64,000 nt of DNA from Capsicum annuum (taxonomy: Eukaryota; Streptophyta; Magnoliopsida; Solanales; Solanaceae): positions 60,467 through 124,466 of the forward strand of contig NW_025825201.1 of assembly GCF_002878395.1 (NCBI RefSeq), read 5' to 3'. Below the pieces are notes generated by a model. It did not search any database. It saw only the letters and a program-made list of their open reading frames with translations, and was not told the DNA's origin. How positions within the stretch are numbered: position 1 is the first letter of the stretch; each line of letters opens with the position of its first letter. Positions 33,406 to 46,516 of the stretch are shown piece by piece. The position numbers and the translations under genes are program-made.

Positions 33406-34908
33406 TTGATGTATGAGCCTATGCTAACACATTTGAGGCTTTTAACTCTAAATAATTGTAAGATCTTGAGCAACTTTAGTTGTTTTTGATTAGTTTACTT
33501 TGATTTTGCAGTGTATGTTGAGATGCAGGGGAACCAAAAATAATGGACCCAAAAAGGCTGAAATGTGAAGCAAATAAAAGACAAGTATGGCTGACGACAT
33601 TCATGATAAGTTATCAGCCTAGTGATAAGCTATCAAACATAACATCAGCCTTAAATAAGATATAAGTCTCAGCTGGAAGATTTAATGATATTTTGTGATA
33701 GGCCGTTAGGATGGTGATAAGGCATAAAGGATAACGTCAGACGTAGACAGGACATGAGAATTGGAGAAGGAATGTGACGATGTTCTTGATAAGCCATCAA
33801 AATTCTGATAATCTGTCATCGTCGTCATCAATCTTAGACAGCAAGAGCCAAAATTGAAGAGGAGCTGACGACATCCATGATAAGTCGTCAGAGTCCTGAT
33901 AAGCTATCATGGATGTCGTCGTTTATTCCAAGAAAAAGCTGTAACCTTGATTTTGTTCCCATAATTAGGGTAAACTATTTAAAGCTTTGTTTTAGGTTTT
34001 TCTAGGGGTATTTTCCAAACATTATTCGACACCTTGAGTTTTGGACAACACATTTTGATATTTTCTCTCTTTACTTTTTGACTTGAACAACAAAACTATT
34101 TTGGAGAGATTATTATCTGTATTGTGGGATTTTTCCTTTGTGATCTAATCTGCAATTCACTAGATACTATTCATCTCTGTAATTTTATCTTTCAAATCAT
34201 GAATTCAATTATGTGTTTCGTTTGTTACATCATGAGTGGCTAAACTCCATTAATCTAAGTTATGGGATCTAGGGTTAGGTCTTGATGAGGTGCTAAGTAT
34301 TAAAGATTCAAAAGGTTGTAGGATTCCTTGATAATTCTAAAGTTTTAACTAATGTTTGTTGATTGCAAATAGTAAACACACCTTCTTTGATTTGCTAGAA
34401 AAAGAAATCAAATATAGTAGGAAGTGAATTATCAACAGGGACTCGAAAATACTTCGTTTAATAATCAGCATTGTAACAAGGTTGGTTAACCTAAGATAAA
34501 ATCTGGGCAGTAAATAGAAATTCCCTAAGTCCGCGAGGATTAGGGAATTAAATGCTTAAGTAGGTCGAGAAACATTTAAGCATAACATCGATAAAGATAG
34601 CTTATTATCCTACCCACCGTGAGGATCTTGAATCACTTGTAGCATATGTCATGTACCGGAAGCCCTAGTGAACATAATTCTGGTTATTTCATAAACTCTT
34701 GATTTACAAACACCGAAAGTAAAGTGACAAACAACAACTTGTTAAGCCTAAACCCCCCATTTCAGGAAACATTAAACTATCAGTGGATTAAACCGCAAAC
34801 AACTTGAGTTCACACCATATTTCCTGTGAGATTCAACCCCAACCTAGTTGGGTTTTATATTGACAACGATCACTTACACCCATTCAAGAGTGAAATTTGT
34901 GCGTTATA
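33406..34908 (+). repeat. E1 3' LTR
   Basis: Starts (T)TGATGTATGAGCCTATGC and ends GTGCGTTATA, followed by target duplication agcaa (34,909-34,913). Confidence 0.9.
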
Positions 34909-37900
34909 AGCAAAACAATATAACAACAATATTTCACAAATGAAACGACAATCATTTGAATACCAATCCCATGACATGATAGTATAAGTACAAGAGCAAC
35001 TCTAAATCTGATAATAGAAATTATAATTCAAAGTCTGGCAACTTAAATAGTCTTATACAATTGTCTCGAATACAAAAGACAAGTAAAGCTAGAAGGGCAA
35101 GAGGGAAAATCAATCTCCAATAGCTCACCCTATCTTCTAATGATCAACACGGCATGATCTCGACTCAACGGCAGCAACTAGAACTCGGGTCTGCACCAAA
35201 AAGGTACAGAAGTTAAGTATGAGTACCAAAACTTGGGTACTCAATAGGCATTATCGGCCGACTGAGCTCAAATATAATGTAAAGACGATATAAAGTAAGA
35301 CAATGATCTTAAAGCCTAGGGGTAGGATCGAACCTGGATCTGCTTTGATACCACTGTAACAAGATCTATACTACTAAAGCAATAACATAACATACTATTT
35401 CAATATACTCCATAATCACCATAATAACTTGAGTATCATTTCTAAAGTATACAACCATATACACAATAGAAAAATATCTACTGGCTATAATCATCATCAA
35501 CCATTTTTAGAACATAAACACAAAAACTGACCATGACGTCCGATACCATCAGGAAGTACAAGAAAGAGAGCACAATAAATAACTCATCATGACATCCCAT
35601 ACCACAGGAGAGCACACAAAAAAATATCAAACAAGAACTCATCAAAGCATCATATACCACCGGAGAGTATACAAAAGAATACAACCAATAATACAATAAA
35701 GAACAACTACTCCATCAATTTATCGAAAATCATGGGTAGCACAACCCCACCATGGCTCATTACCAAAATTAACTTTTAAATACCCATACTGTATTTCAAC
35801 ATAAAGAAAGAAACATTATCATAGCATAGGTATGTAATCATTAATTCTATAATTTATTGATAAATACTGTGAAGTACATACTAATTAACCTTAATATTTC
35901 AAAAGTCAAAAGATTTCAAGTCTTAAAATCACTAGTCATCAAGTTGGGGGAAAACTACAAGTCACCCATAGTATAGGTTAATCAACTATCATACGGCCAT
36001 TCTTTAACTAGCATCATCATGACATGAAATATCAACTAAGTCATCTCAACTTCACATGTTAGGAGAAAATTTAACTAACCATCATGCAATACTAGATCTA
36101 GCATCACTATGCATGTCACAATCTTAAGGACTAGTTTTCATATTTTAATCAAGTAAAGTCCACCAACTAGTTTACTAGGTTTCTAGGTTCCAAATAATAA
36201 TCATATATTCTAGAAGTAGCTAGTTATCACATAAGCCACCTTACTAGGCAAGATTTTATAATATAACCTCTTATTCAAGTCAAGTATATATATTAGGTTA
36301 GCCCTTGAATTTTTATGCAAGTTTACACATAATGCTAAGTCTTAACACAATATTAGTCATAAATTTCCTCTAGTAGCTAATTTAGCATCAATGAGGGTCA
36401 TACCACTTATATAGTGATTTAGAACAAGAAACGAATAACAATTTACCAAGAGAGACCTCATAATTCAAGCACATAGGCAGTTGGCCCCACACGGCCTAAC
36501 CTTACAAATATCAATGCATATAAGTCAATTTTGCTCCACATAGCATCATAATGTTCTTACCTCTTCCAAATTCACCTGGCATCATCACAATATTAACATA
36601 ATCCTTTGGATTCATCAGACATCATCATAATATCACACATCCCTCCAAACTAGAATCGGGCATCATCATAATATCACGTATTCTTATGGATTTATCGAGT
36701 ATCATCATAATATCACATATTCCTCCAAAATCAAATTGGGCATCATCATAATATCACATATTTTTTCGAATACAACAACATACATCCACAGGCATAGCCA
36801 AACCAATAAGCATACACAAAAGCACACAATATATAAAAAAGTAGGGATGTGGGATAACACTTGCCATTTTACCTTACTAATAAGCTTCACACGTAATTTG
36901 AGCATCAACAAGAGCATGAGTATTTACCAAACATGCACAATAATCACTTAACAAGGGTATTCAAATCATGATCATAAAATAATCCAATAATCGAGTGAAA
37001 CCATCACAACTCCTACATATATATATATAACTTAGACAATCACCATGTTTCTAGGTCGTTAAGCATTTATTTATTTCAAGCTTAAGGTGGGTAAAATCCC
37101 ACTTCTAAATCCCGAAAATTCCAAGCTTACTAACATATCTATCTTCTACCCAAAATTAGGATAAGTCATCCATAACTCACCATAAGGGCTTACCAATCCT
37201 TTCTAGGTCTAAAGGGAAAGTCTCTTCAAGAATCCTTCCAAAGTCAACCCAACACCAAGGTCATATCCTATCTAGGCATTATATAGGTCAATACACTCCT
37301 AAGGATAGAGAAGTATACCATTCATATCTACTTTGAACAACTATAGTGTTCTCACACTAGTCATGAGAAAACAATTAAGAAGACCAAGGTCCTAGACTAA
37401 GGGTCAAATATCATACCTTACAAATCCATGGACTACAGAAATTAATAAATCCCAAGTTCACCATTCAATCAACTATTGTCTAAATTCCCCGCCCAATCTC
37501 ACAAGATATCATGATTAAATTACAAAAAAAGATCAATCTATACTATGGGAAAGCCTAACCTACCTTTAATCTAAGCAACTCACGAACCAATGAGCTTTTT
37601 CTTTCCTTTTGGAGAAGCTTCCTCTTCCACAATAAATGCTATCAACAATGCATTTTAATAATTACAACAATAATGAAAATACCCATTATAACACCATTAT
37701 TCCATTGGTTTCAAAATGACATCAAACCCCAAGTGGGTCCCACCTTCAAAAAATGAGTTTCTGAGACCTACCCATAGTCTAAATATCATTAGGGAGCTAA
37801 AACCCTCAAGAAATTTAAGTAAAGCAATCACATTTGCAAATACAATTGAGCCTTAAATACTTAGGATATTTTGGTCTAGGAATTAAGAAATTAATACCAA

Positions 37901-37941
37901 ATTTGAAGGAATCTTACCTTAGATTTGTAGAAAAAAATTGG
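34909..37941 (-). repeat. Element B 3' LTR, middle part
   Basis: 34,914-35,383 matches 42,957-43,435 (reverse complement), and 35,383-37,941 matches 60,652-63,253 in the same orientation, together covering most of the LTR. A PBS-like phrase (TGGTATCAAAGC ... CCAGGTTCGATCC, minus strand, 35,353-35,325) lies inside the LTR. A 40-bp-period array of CATCATCATAATATCAC units lies at about 36,580-36,765. Similarity to the 5' LTR stops at 37,941, taken as an inversion breakpoint. The open frames here (for example 35,478-35,696) are chance. Confidence 0.85.
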
Positions 37942-40684
37942 TTGAATTATTAATGTGGATAAGAGCATGAGTAGATAAGAATAAGTTGAACTCTGAGGTA
38001 GAATATTGGTAGATAAGGTATGATGTGTATAAGTGTTTTGAGTACCTAGATATAATTCTTGAATTATGTAGTATGGAGAAGTCTGGGAAGCTGTTGTATG
38101 GTGCTCTTTAGAGTTGAATTGAGGAAGAAAAAATAGGAAGGCAATGTGAGCCTTGGGTATGGCTTTACAAATTTTGGTTAAGTTGCAAGTTATGTGATTT
38201 TAGGTGTAATGCGAGTATTCTAAGGAATTAAAGATAGAATATTAAGTGTTCAAAAGTGTGGGTGTCTATACCCATGATAATGGTAGTCATAAGTTGATGA
38301 ACTTGGGGGTTAGAGGAAATTCCGATTACTGTCCCTAAAGGGGAATTTCCTAGAAAGAATTTAGTGTCTTTGTATTAGAAATTATTGAGAGGAGTTTATT
38401 TTCATGTATATATTAATTCCCCTTTTGTGATGAGAAGTATGGATGCGTACGCTCATGAGAGTGGGAGTTGTAGAGTGATGGTTGTAGAGGCTAGAAAAAG
38501 TTAAGAGTAGCCATTTCAAAAAGCGAGGCCTTCAGAGTATAGTTCTTCAGGAAGAGTTTAGAGTTTAAGTATATGTTGATGTCTTTTTATGTTGAGAGTT
38601 GTGGCTATAGACTTGACATGGGGATATGTGCATAAGTCTAGGATTGTGACTTTGATCTAAGGGGGAGATGGGGAATTAAGTGAGTTCCTGAATGTTCGCA
38701 GTGTGGTAAATTGCGGGGAGAAGTCATGATAAATCTATTCCTACTTGAGCATACTCCTCCCACTGCCATTTAGGAGAGTATCCTACTAATGTATTGCATC
38801 ATTTATTCAAGTCATGTCTATGCCAATGGTTCGAGTACTCTATGGACTTATGTTCATGATCTGGCCTCCAAATTAGAAGCAATAATGTCTCTCAATAATC
38901 CATTTATTTATGCATTCTAGCCATATGTTATACTGCTCATGATCCATGAAAATCTATGTCTGTCAGCATGCTTGGTCCTAAGGAAATATGTTTCTATATG
39001 TCACCGATTCATCCTATGTTGGGTTTAGCCAAAGTTATAACGTTTATGCAAACTCATGGAAAATCTTAGTTCCTTAAATAAAGAGCAATCACTTCAAGCG
39101 GCAATCTTTGTCTTAGTTGTAATGTAATATCCCATAGCATTCTCGACTCAATACCACTCTTGGTTGCATGTATGGAGAGCTGACAATCTAATTTATATTT
39201 AAATTATTAAAAGACGTAGTCATATTTTTGAGGTATTAACTTCCATAATTTTCAAATTTATCTTCCCGACCCCAAGAAGTATATTTTTTAGTTGATTCAT
39301 GATCAGGGGTGTAAAGGTGGTGTCTCAGGAAAGTTTTGGATTATTTAGACGATGTTTGAGGCATGTTTGGATGATCAAAATAGTGGGCCAATGCGATGTC
39401 AACACGTCACTCTAGGAATGGCGTTGGTAAGAACCGACGAGGCGCGTCGCTTAACGCGTCGGGTACCTAGTTCATCTTACTAACTTTTGGGTCTATGAGG
39501 ATAATTCAGTCTCTTTCCCTCATTTTATATTAATATGTGCACCAATATTTTCTCACTGTGCTCAATCCTAAGAATTCATATTGTATCGTGTTTCATCCGA
39601 ACGACTCTCTACATATGATCTAGGCACTTGGTATATGGAGCACTTCGTGTCAATTTTATCGTATCTTCATTTCATGTCCCTTCTTGAGTATTGAAATAAG
39701 TATAAATTTTGGTCTAATAGCATTACTTCCATTCATGACGTTATGCTCAGGTCCCGCAATGACCCTCCGTATATTAGTATAATGGTTGTGGTGGGAGTAT
39801 AGAAATGCGTTCGATAGGAGAGTAGAGGTTCTTAAAGGTGAAAAAGTTGATGTGATTCTCGAGCTAAGGTTATAGGTGAAATAAAAAAGAAGGAGAAGAA
39901 ATTTTGTTGAATGAAATAGCTCAGAAGGAGGAATGTAGAAAAAATATTTGTGAGAGTGATTGAAATTGTTGGTCTTAGTGGGTAGATCCATGAAGCGGGT
40001 TTAGTAATGATTAGGCTTGAATGTTATGGTTGCTAAAAGCACAAACCTATGTACTATGTGGTTAGTACTCTCTAAATTAAAACCCCGAGGGTATTTGATG
40101 ATAGTGATAAGATGAGGTAATTTTCTTAGTGGGATGTAGAGTATAGGTACTGTAGTTTAAGTTATCACTTTGTTACTCCGAGTTAGGCTTCAACATAAAA
40201 GTACTTTAAAGTGAAACACAAACTATTGTGGTTAGATGTGTGGTGGAGAATTGTAAGTAGTAAAGCGTGGAGTATGCTATTTATTATTTGGGGCATAGAT
40301 GGTGAGTGTTCCTAAGTTTAAGTTTATTCATTGTACCTTGGTATGTAGAGAATTCTTCTAATCCTATACTCCATGAAAACCTTATTTCATGATTAGTACC
40401 GATGAAAGTAAGGCCTTTTATCACCAAATTAAGTCATGCCTTATGTTGTATGATTATGATTCATAAAACTTATGTGCAAGATCATCCCAATGTAAAGTCT
40501 CGTTGCCAAATGTTTCGCGCTTACATATTTCACTAGGGGTTATCGTGAACCTAGTTTGAGGCCTTTGCATATGTCGTTGAGGAAAAATATTCAGTGCAAG
40601 GTTTCGTTCTTTATTCTACACTATTATAACTTCAACAAGTCCTTATCCATCATTCAGGGATGAATGATCCCAAGGGGGACATAA
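37942..40684 (+). mobile_element. Element A, 3' part of internal region, non-coding
   Basis: No open frame with retrotransposon similarity on the plus strand over 2.7 kb; the minus-strand frame at 39,656-39,991 is chance. It ends in CCCAAGGGGGACATAA directly before the LTR, a good polypurine tract. With 57,067-58,483 (minus) it gives an internal region of about 4.2 kb without protein domains, so A looks like a large non-autonomous (LARD-type) derivative. Confidence 0.65.
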
Positions 40685-42956
40685 TGTAACACCCCGTATT
40701 TTGAGCTACAAAGCAAACCATCATTCCTACATGAGTACACTTTAATTTCATCATTTATATTTAAATTCATGTGTCCTGATCCTTCTCCTAGTGTATGAAG
40801 TGATTATGAAGTGAAAAGTGTTCATAAAAATTACTTGGAGCAAAGTTGAGCTAAGAGTCATTCATTTATACAAAGTTTGATATTTGATTCTACAAGGATC
40901 TACTTTGAACGTGTATAACATTTGGTACACATAGAATTTTACATCTCAAAACCCACCAAATTGTAGATAATTGAATTAGCATTCCAACTATATCAATTTT
41001 GCCAAAATCTGATAACCGAGCAAAAATTTATGGCATTTTCCGTGTGAGGTAGTAGGCCGATCCGATCTTGATGCATCGCGTCAACTGCGTCCCGACACGA
41101 AACCTGACGCGAACATAAAGTGGTTTTATGCATTATTTCAATTCCTAAAGGGTCTAGGGGCACTTTAGTCATATTCTCTCACCCAAATTTCATTCCTAAA
41201 TATCCATAAATGATATTAGGTCACAAATAACGTTTCAACTCTCTAAGATCCCTAATTCATCTTTCAAGAACCCAAGAGGAGAAAACAACTAGGATTTGGG
41301 CAATCAAGCTTAAAGGTCAATTTTTTTAAAAAAACATTCTTCGTGATTCTTCACAATTAAGGTACGTGGGATTTTCCTAAACTACATGGGCATAAGAAAA
41401 TTATCTCAACAACATTTAAACATTGTGAAATCATGAACTCATGAAGGGGTTTTGAAATTTCTGTTATAATTTTGCATTACGAATTCTTTAATGATATTAT
41501 TGTTTTGGTCTTGAGGCCTTTCCCCTAAATTTTATTTGCAATCATGTATAAGGATATATATATATATGGGTGTTTTATGAGTTTGAATGATGAATTGAGA
41601 GCATGAACTATTAGAAACCCCTCTCTTGTTTACAAGCTTTCTTGTTTTTGTAAGATATAATTTACTTGGAATGCATTGTTGGAAGCATGATATAAATGTC
41701 TTGATTATTATTTGTGACTTGATTATAGTTTTAAATTAAAGAGGGTGTGTTTTACTTGGTGTTAAAGGTTAAAGATGTTTATTAAGAAGATTGCATGTTT
41801 TGTCGCAAGTTTCATGACCACCACATATTTGTTGAAATACTGAAAAGAATGATTTTTACATGATCTGATAAATGTGAAGTATGAATCTTTTGAATTATTT
41901 GAAGTATGGTGGTCCAAGTATTATGTTTTGAAAGAAAAGAATTCTTTATGATAATATGGCTCAGAAGCATGACTTACAAGTCTTGGTATGACAATACCAA
42001 ATCAGTTAAGGCCATGGTAAACTCAGAACAGAATATAGATTTCATTTCAGATTTCATATTTTGAATTCAGACCGATGCATATTTAGAACAGGTTAAAATG
42101 GGCACTAAGAGAGTTAGGTGGTTATCCGAAGTAGGCGCGGGTCATATGATTTATTTTTCAAAATCGTGTTTTACCGATACGAGTTTATTATTTCTCTATG
42201 AGGGATTATATGCTGGCCTAGTTCCCTCTGGCGAATCAAATTCAGATACTTCAACCCTTGAGGAAAACTTAGGTTGGGGGCTTGGCTGCCAAGTTAATGG
42301 CGGATCCCATTTTTCCCGTGGGAAACTTTCAGATATGTAAGGTGTACCACCTCGCTCAGAAGGAATACAAAGTATAGATTTGCATTGATAAGATTTTTTT
42401 AAGATCATTCGTGATGGACCATGTATTTTAAACTATTTCATACATAACATTTTATTACTTGATCTCACCTATGTTATATATGTATAAGTTCATTATTTTG
42501 GATTGCTCTGCATACTAGTACATCTGTATTGACCACCTATATCTCAGAATTCTGAAATACAGTCCTGGGGTTCCGTTAAGCAGTAGATTGACTTGTCAGA
42601 AGTTTGCACCTGGTGAGCCTCCCTTACTTCAGAGGTCTTGGATTAGAACTTTTTATTGTTATTTCATTTTGATTCATGGTCCGGCTGGGGGACTTGTCCC
42701 AGATTTTAGATAAATGTTATTTTTAGTTGTTAGAGATTTCACAAACTGATGTTAGACATTGTTAGAGGTTTTTGGTTTCCATTACAGATTTTTCACTTGA
42801 ATTATGATATTGACCATGATTCTGTATTGTTTTATATTTCCACATTTTCCTTTATATTATATGAAAGTGTGCATGATTTCCAGAAAGAGAAGGGCGCTTG
42901 GGCGTTCACGGTTTGGGATGCCCATCACGACTAGGGCCCTAGCTCGGATTGTGACA
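40685..42956 (+). repeat. Element A 3' LTR
   Basis: Starts TGTAACACCCCG and ends ATTGTGACA, 2,272 bp. It matches 58,484-60,648 in reverse complement over its whole length. It is followed by TTGCT (42,957-42,961), the target site in element B; the 5' side of A has TTGTT. A TA-rich microsatellite lies at 41,552-41,566. The open frame at 42,098-42,340 and its reverse lie inside the LTR and are chance; the same stretch is open in the other LTR copy. Confidence 0.9.
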
Positions 42957-43556
42957 TTGCTTTAGTAGTATAGATGTTAGTACAATGGTATCAAAGTAGA
43001 TTCAGGTTCGATCCTTCCCTTTGAATTTAAGATCATTGTCTTACTTTATATCGTCTTTACATTATATTTGAGCTTAGTCAGCCGATGATACTTACTGAGT
43101 ACCCGTGTTTTGGTACTTATACTACACTTCAGTACCTTTTTGGTGCAGACCGGAGTTCTAGTTTCCATCGTTGAATCGAGATCATGCCGTGTTAATCTTT
43201 AGGAGATAAGGTAAGCTCTTGGAGTTTGATTTTCCCTCTTGCCCTTCTATCTTTACTTGTCTTTTATATTTGAGACAATTGTATAAGACTATTTAATTTT
43301 CCAGACTTTGAATTGTAATTTCTATTGTCGGATTTAGAGTTGCTCTTGTACTTATACTATCAGGTCATGGGATTGGTATTTGAATGTTAGTCATTTCATT
43401 TGTGGAATGTTGTTGTTATATTGTGTGACTTCATAGGGTCCATGTTGGACATTTTTACCAAGGTAACCCATTGTATTATCTCTGGGTTAAGGTGTCGTCT
43501 TATTTACTGGTGCGTTATGGTAGGTGCCATCATGACTCGAAAATCGGGTTGTGATA
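42957..43556 (+). repeat. Element B 5' LTR, last 600 bp
   Basis: Matches the reverse complement of 35,383-34,914 and 24,819-24,689. It carries the internal PBS-like phrase at 42,986-43,014 (TGGTATCAAAG ... CAGGTTCGATCC). It ends GTGATA at 43,556, immediately before the true primer site. Confidence 0.8.
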
Positions 43557-43558
43557 AA

Positions 43559-43574
43559 TTAGTATCAGAGCCTA
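43559..43574 (+). promoter_or_regulatory. Element B primer-binding site (initiator tRNA-Met type)
   Basis: TTAGTATCAGAGCCTA, 2 nt after the LTR end, close to the TTGGTATCAGAGC pattern complementary to the 3' end of plant initiator tRNA-Met. Confidence 0.75.
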
Positions 43575-45170
43575 GATTTTACCGATATTACTGGTACAAG
43601 AGCAAGTGTTTAATAGAGTCTTGCAGATTGGAATGTTGACATCTATTTCCTATATTTGAGAGGCTGTGTGACATTCTTAGGAGTCCTTTATTTTTTCTCA
43701 TTCATATCATGCTAAGAGTCTGAGTTGGTTTGTAGTATATTTTCAATAACTCAAAATTGCTCATGGGGGGTGACTTGGGAGCTTAACTATCATCTTGTAT
43801 CACGATTATCTTCAAGATTAAGGTAAGAATTTCTTAAATTCATGCTTGAACTTCTCCATTTGGACCCAAAACCCTATTTTAGCTTAGGGTTTGATTTTAG
43901 CCCAAAGTATGCTTAATTTTCACCCATTCTTTGAGGATTATGATTCCTTGTTCATATGTGAATGTTGCCTTAGCCTCGAAAACTCATTCCCATATGTGGG
44001 ACCCACTTGTGATTTTGGTGTTATTTTTGGGTCTGAGGCGCAATAGTACAATATGGGTATCATTAGACTCGTATTAATAAGTATATTATGGTTTTGATAG
44101 TGTGATGATAGTTTAAGGATTTTAAAGTGAAGACGAGCATGTGGTAAATGAAGTGAGGTTTTGCGGTTTGTCCTTGAGGTAAGCTTCTTTCTACTTTTCT
44201 CTAAGATGATGTGTGATATATGTTGTGTGTGAATATGGATGTTAGGATTAATTATGAGTAAGCTAGATTATCCTTGATTATTGATGTTTTGGAAAATTAG
44301 ATGAGGGTCTTGGACCCATAAGATACTATGTTTATAACCTTGTAGACTCATATTGCCTTCTCCCTAGTTTAGATTAAATTATAGCATAGATTTGATATAT
44401 TTCTAGATTATAGATATGGTTTTAGTGTTAGAAGCATGATTAGTATATTTTATCTTATTGGGATAGTGCGGTATTCTTGGAATCGTAATTTGGGTAGAAT
44501 TGACTTAAGTTCCCTTATTTCTAGTTGAAGTTCCTATCTTAGGATTGTATGTGGCTTACTTTGCATCTAGAAGATGAACTAGATACCTTATCCTAATTTG
44601 GGGTATAGTATGCCTAATTATGAAAATTATGGATTAGAAGTTGGATCATTTGGCCCACTTAAGACTAAGCTTATGTTAAGTCCTATGGATATGTTGTGGA
44701 TGTTAGACATAGATGAGGCTAGTAAACCTTAGAATAAGGTTATTCGTAACTTGATAACTTGTATTGATGTTTTCGGATTGTGGATTTTGGGTTATGGTTA
44801 TGATACTCCTTGTGGAAGTGATATTGGGCATTTAGAAATGATATTCCTCCTAGATACGTTATGTGGCCTATAGAGATGTTATTTCCTCTTAGACTTGATG
44901 ATTGGACTATAGAGATGCTATTTCCTCTTAGACTTGATGATTGTCCTATAGAGTTGTTATTTCCTCTTACACTTGGATTGGCCTATAGAGATGTTATTTC
45001 CTCTTAGAATTGATGATTGGCCCATAGAGTTGCTATTTCCTTTTGTCATGATTGTTGGTCCTATAGAGACGATGTTCCTCTTGAATATGTAAATTGGCCT
45101 AAAAAGTGATATTCCTCGTTATCATCATGTATGAGCTATTGATATATGATATCCTATAGATAATTACATG
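43575..45170 (+). other. Element B internal region, first part, non-coding, with a 40-bp array
   Basis: The first 170 bp (RNA leader: AGAGCAAGTGTTTAATAGAG, GAGAGGCTGTGTGACATTC) resemble the leader of Del/Tekay-type elements. No gag is found. At 44,830-45,120 CTATAGAGATGTTATTTCC-type units recur at about 44,868, 44,907, 44,946, 44,982, 45,022 and 45,061, near-40-bp spacing. The composition is LTR-like; a further, undefined nested fragment may be present. Confidence 0.6.
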
Positions 45171-45175
45171 TCTAA

Positions 45176-46390
45176 TGATCTTGGGTGTATTTATACACCT
45201 AAGCACCATAACTTATCCATGTTTTAGCTAAGTTTAGAGAACAAAATGCCTAGTTTCTTATGTTTTTACTCTACTTTTATGAAATTTAGCTAACCGATGT
45301 GATTAGCATGATTTCAGGTATTAATGAGGTAGATGAAGACATAATGGGACTATGGAATGCGGATGGAATATGACACAAGAGAGAGTAGCAACCTGGACCA
45401 AATGTGGCGCCTTGAAACTATGTCCAAGACTAGTTTATCATTTATAATTAGTTCAAGGACTTAGAAGGAAATTATGAGAGAAAAGGTTATTAAAAAGATT
45501 AAACCTGAATTTTTATTCATTATTGAATTATTATGTATTATTGGGAGAGAGGAGAAAGGTGGCTTAGCTTGAGGAGAGAGAGAGAAATGTTTTTCTCTCT
45601 TACTTTCACTATTCGCACACCAAGATCGTCTTCTAGTTTTTGGTATGATGAATATCTCTATTGTGATTTCTATTTTATTCATGAGTAGTTAAGTTTATAA
45701 GTTAGGGTTATGGAAGCCTTGTAGCATACAATCTATTACTTTGGGTTTTAAATTCATTATGCATTTATTTGTTTACATCATACTCTCTTCGCTTATCTTG
45801 AATTCTCGTGGTTGCAAACATAGAGGATATGCCTTAAAACACAACTTATTCGAAAGAAAGGTTGATGTTCGAAAAAGAGAGTAGTGACAAGAAAATAGGA
45901 TTACCAACCCCTATTTCATATGTTAATGCCTTAGCAAGATTAGCTACTTAGAGATTTCATATTATTTTTGGTAAACGCTTTTGATTCGAGAGAACTATAG
46001 TGAATTAGTCTTTGATGGTTGAGAAACACTAGGATTATGCTATTAAATACAATACGTTTCTCTGTAAGCATGATGGATGTATGAATTCGTAAAGCCCATA
46101 GTTAGAAAGTATTGAAAACTACAAAGTGAACATAATCCTAGCTTGCTATTTCTCTAAATTTTAATACTACTACACGTATTTCATCTTGTTAAACCAAAAC
46201 CATTAATTTGTGAACTGAATCAAATCCCTCCTATTTATTTTACGAAAATGAATGATTAAAAGTCAACTAATCTGCATACAACTTAATTAATACCATATTC
46301 CCTGTGGGATTCGACCCTAACCTAGTTGGGTTATATATTTGACAACGACCGCTTACTCTCTCGTAAGAGAAGTGTAATTTAGGCGTGTCA
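45176..46390 (+). repeat. E2 5' LTR
   Basis: TGATCTTGGGTGTATTTATA ... AGGCGTGTCA. It matches 52,204-53,414 throughout with a few percent differences and small indels. Confidence 0.95.
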
Positions 46391-46395
46391 AATTT

Positions 46396-46413
46396 TGGCA
46401 CCATTTCCGAGGA
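46396..46413 (+). promoter_or_regulatory. E2 primer-binding site (tRNA-Asp type)
   Basis: TGGCACCATTTCCGAGGA, 5 nt after the LTR end, the same type and spacing as in E1. Confidence 0.8.
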
Positions 46414-46516
46414 ATACGGTTGTCAATTGAGTTTATGTGTGTTAATTGACTGTTAGTCAAGTTTTCGTATTTTACGTTATTTGTTGTTTTTGTTTGTTAT
46501 AGGGTCATTGTTGTTT

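Larger units (their letters stand above)
24820..34908 (+). mobile_element. Element E1: Athila-like LTR retrotransposon with gag-protease and ORF3, no pol
   Basis: Long direct repeats 24,820-26,320 and 33,406-34,908 (about 1.5 kb, very similar) bracket 7.1 kb of internal DNA. The host sequence carries agcaa at 24,815-24,819 and 34,909-34,913. The uninterrupted host sequence is seen in reverse complement near 43,415-43,440, which confirms the insertion. The primer site at 26,326 fits tRNA-Asp. Order is gag, protease, a spacer rich in GATAAGC motifs, then a third ORF. No reverse transcriptase, RNase H or integrase motif is visible, so it is non-autonomous (like TR-GAG elements). The LTR ends in TTATA instead of the usual CA. 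Confidence 0.9.

Noticed and set aside
24820..34908. A canonical TG...CA LTR for E1
   Set aside because: Both LTRs end TTATA; forcing a CA end would break the target duplication agcaa and the 5-nt distance to the primer site.
39656..39991. Minus-strand 111-codon frame
   Set aside because: Antisense to element A, low-complexity Ser/Phe/Tyr/His composition, no match I recognise.
42098..42340. Open frame in both copies of the element A LTR (also 59,095-59,337)
   Set aside because: Both copies lie inside LTRs, both strands are open there, and no family is recognised; conserved openness follows from LTR duplication.
42986..43014. Possible tRNA gene (GGTTCGATCC looks like a T-arm)
   Set aside because: Only about 29 bp match the 3' end of initiator tRNA-Met; no acceptor, D-arm or anticodon part. 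A primer-site origin explains it better.
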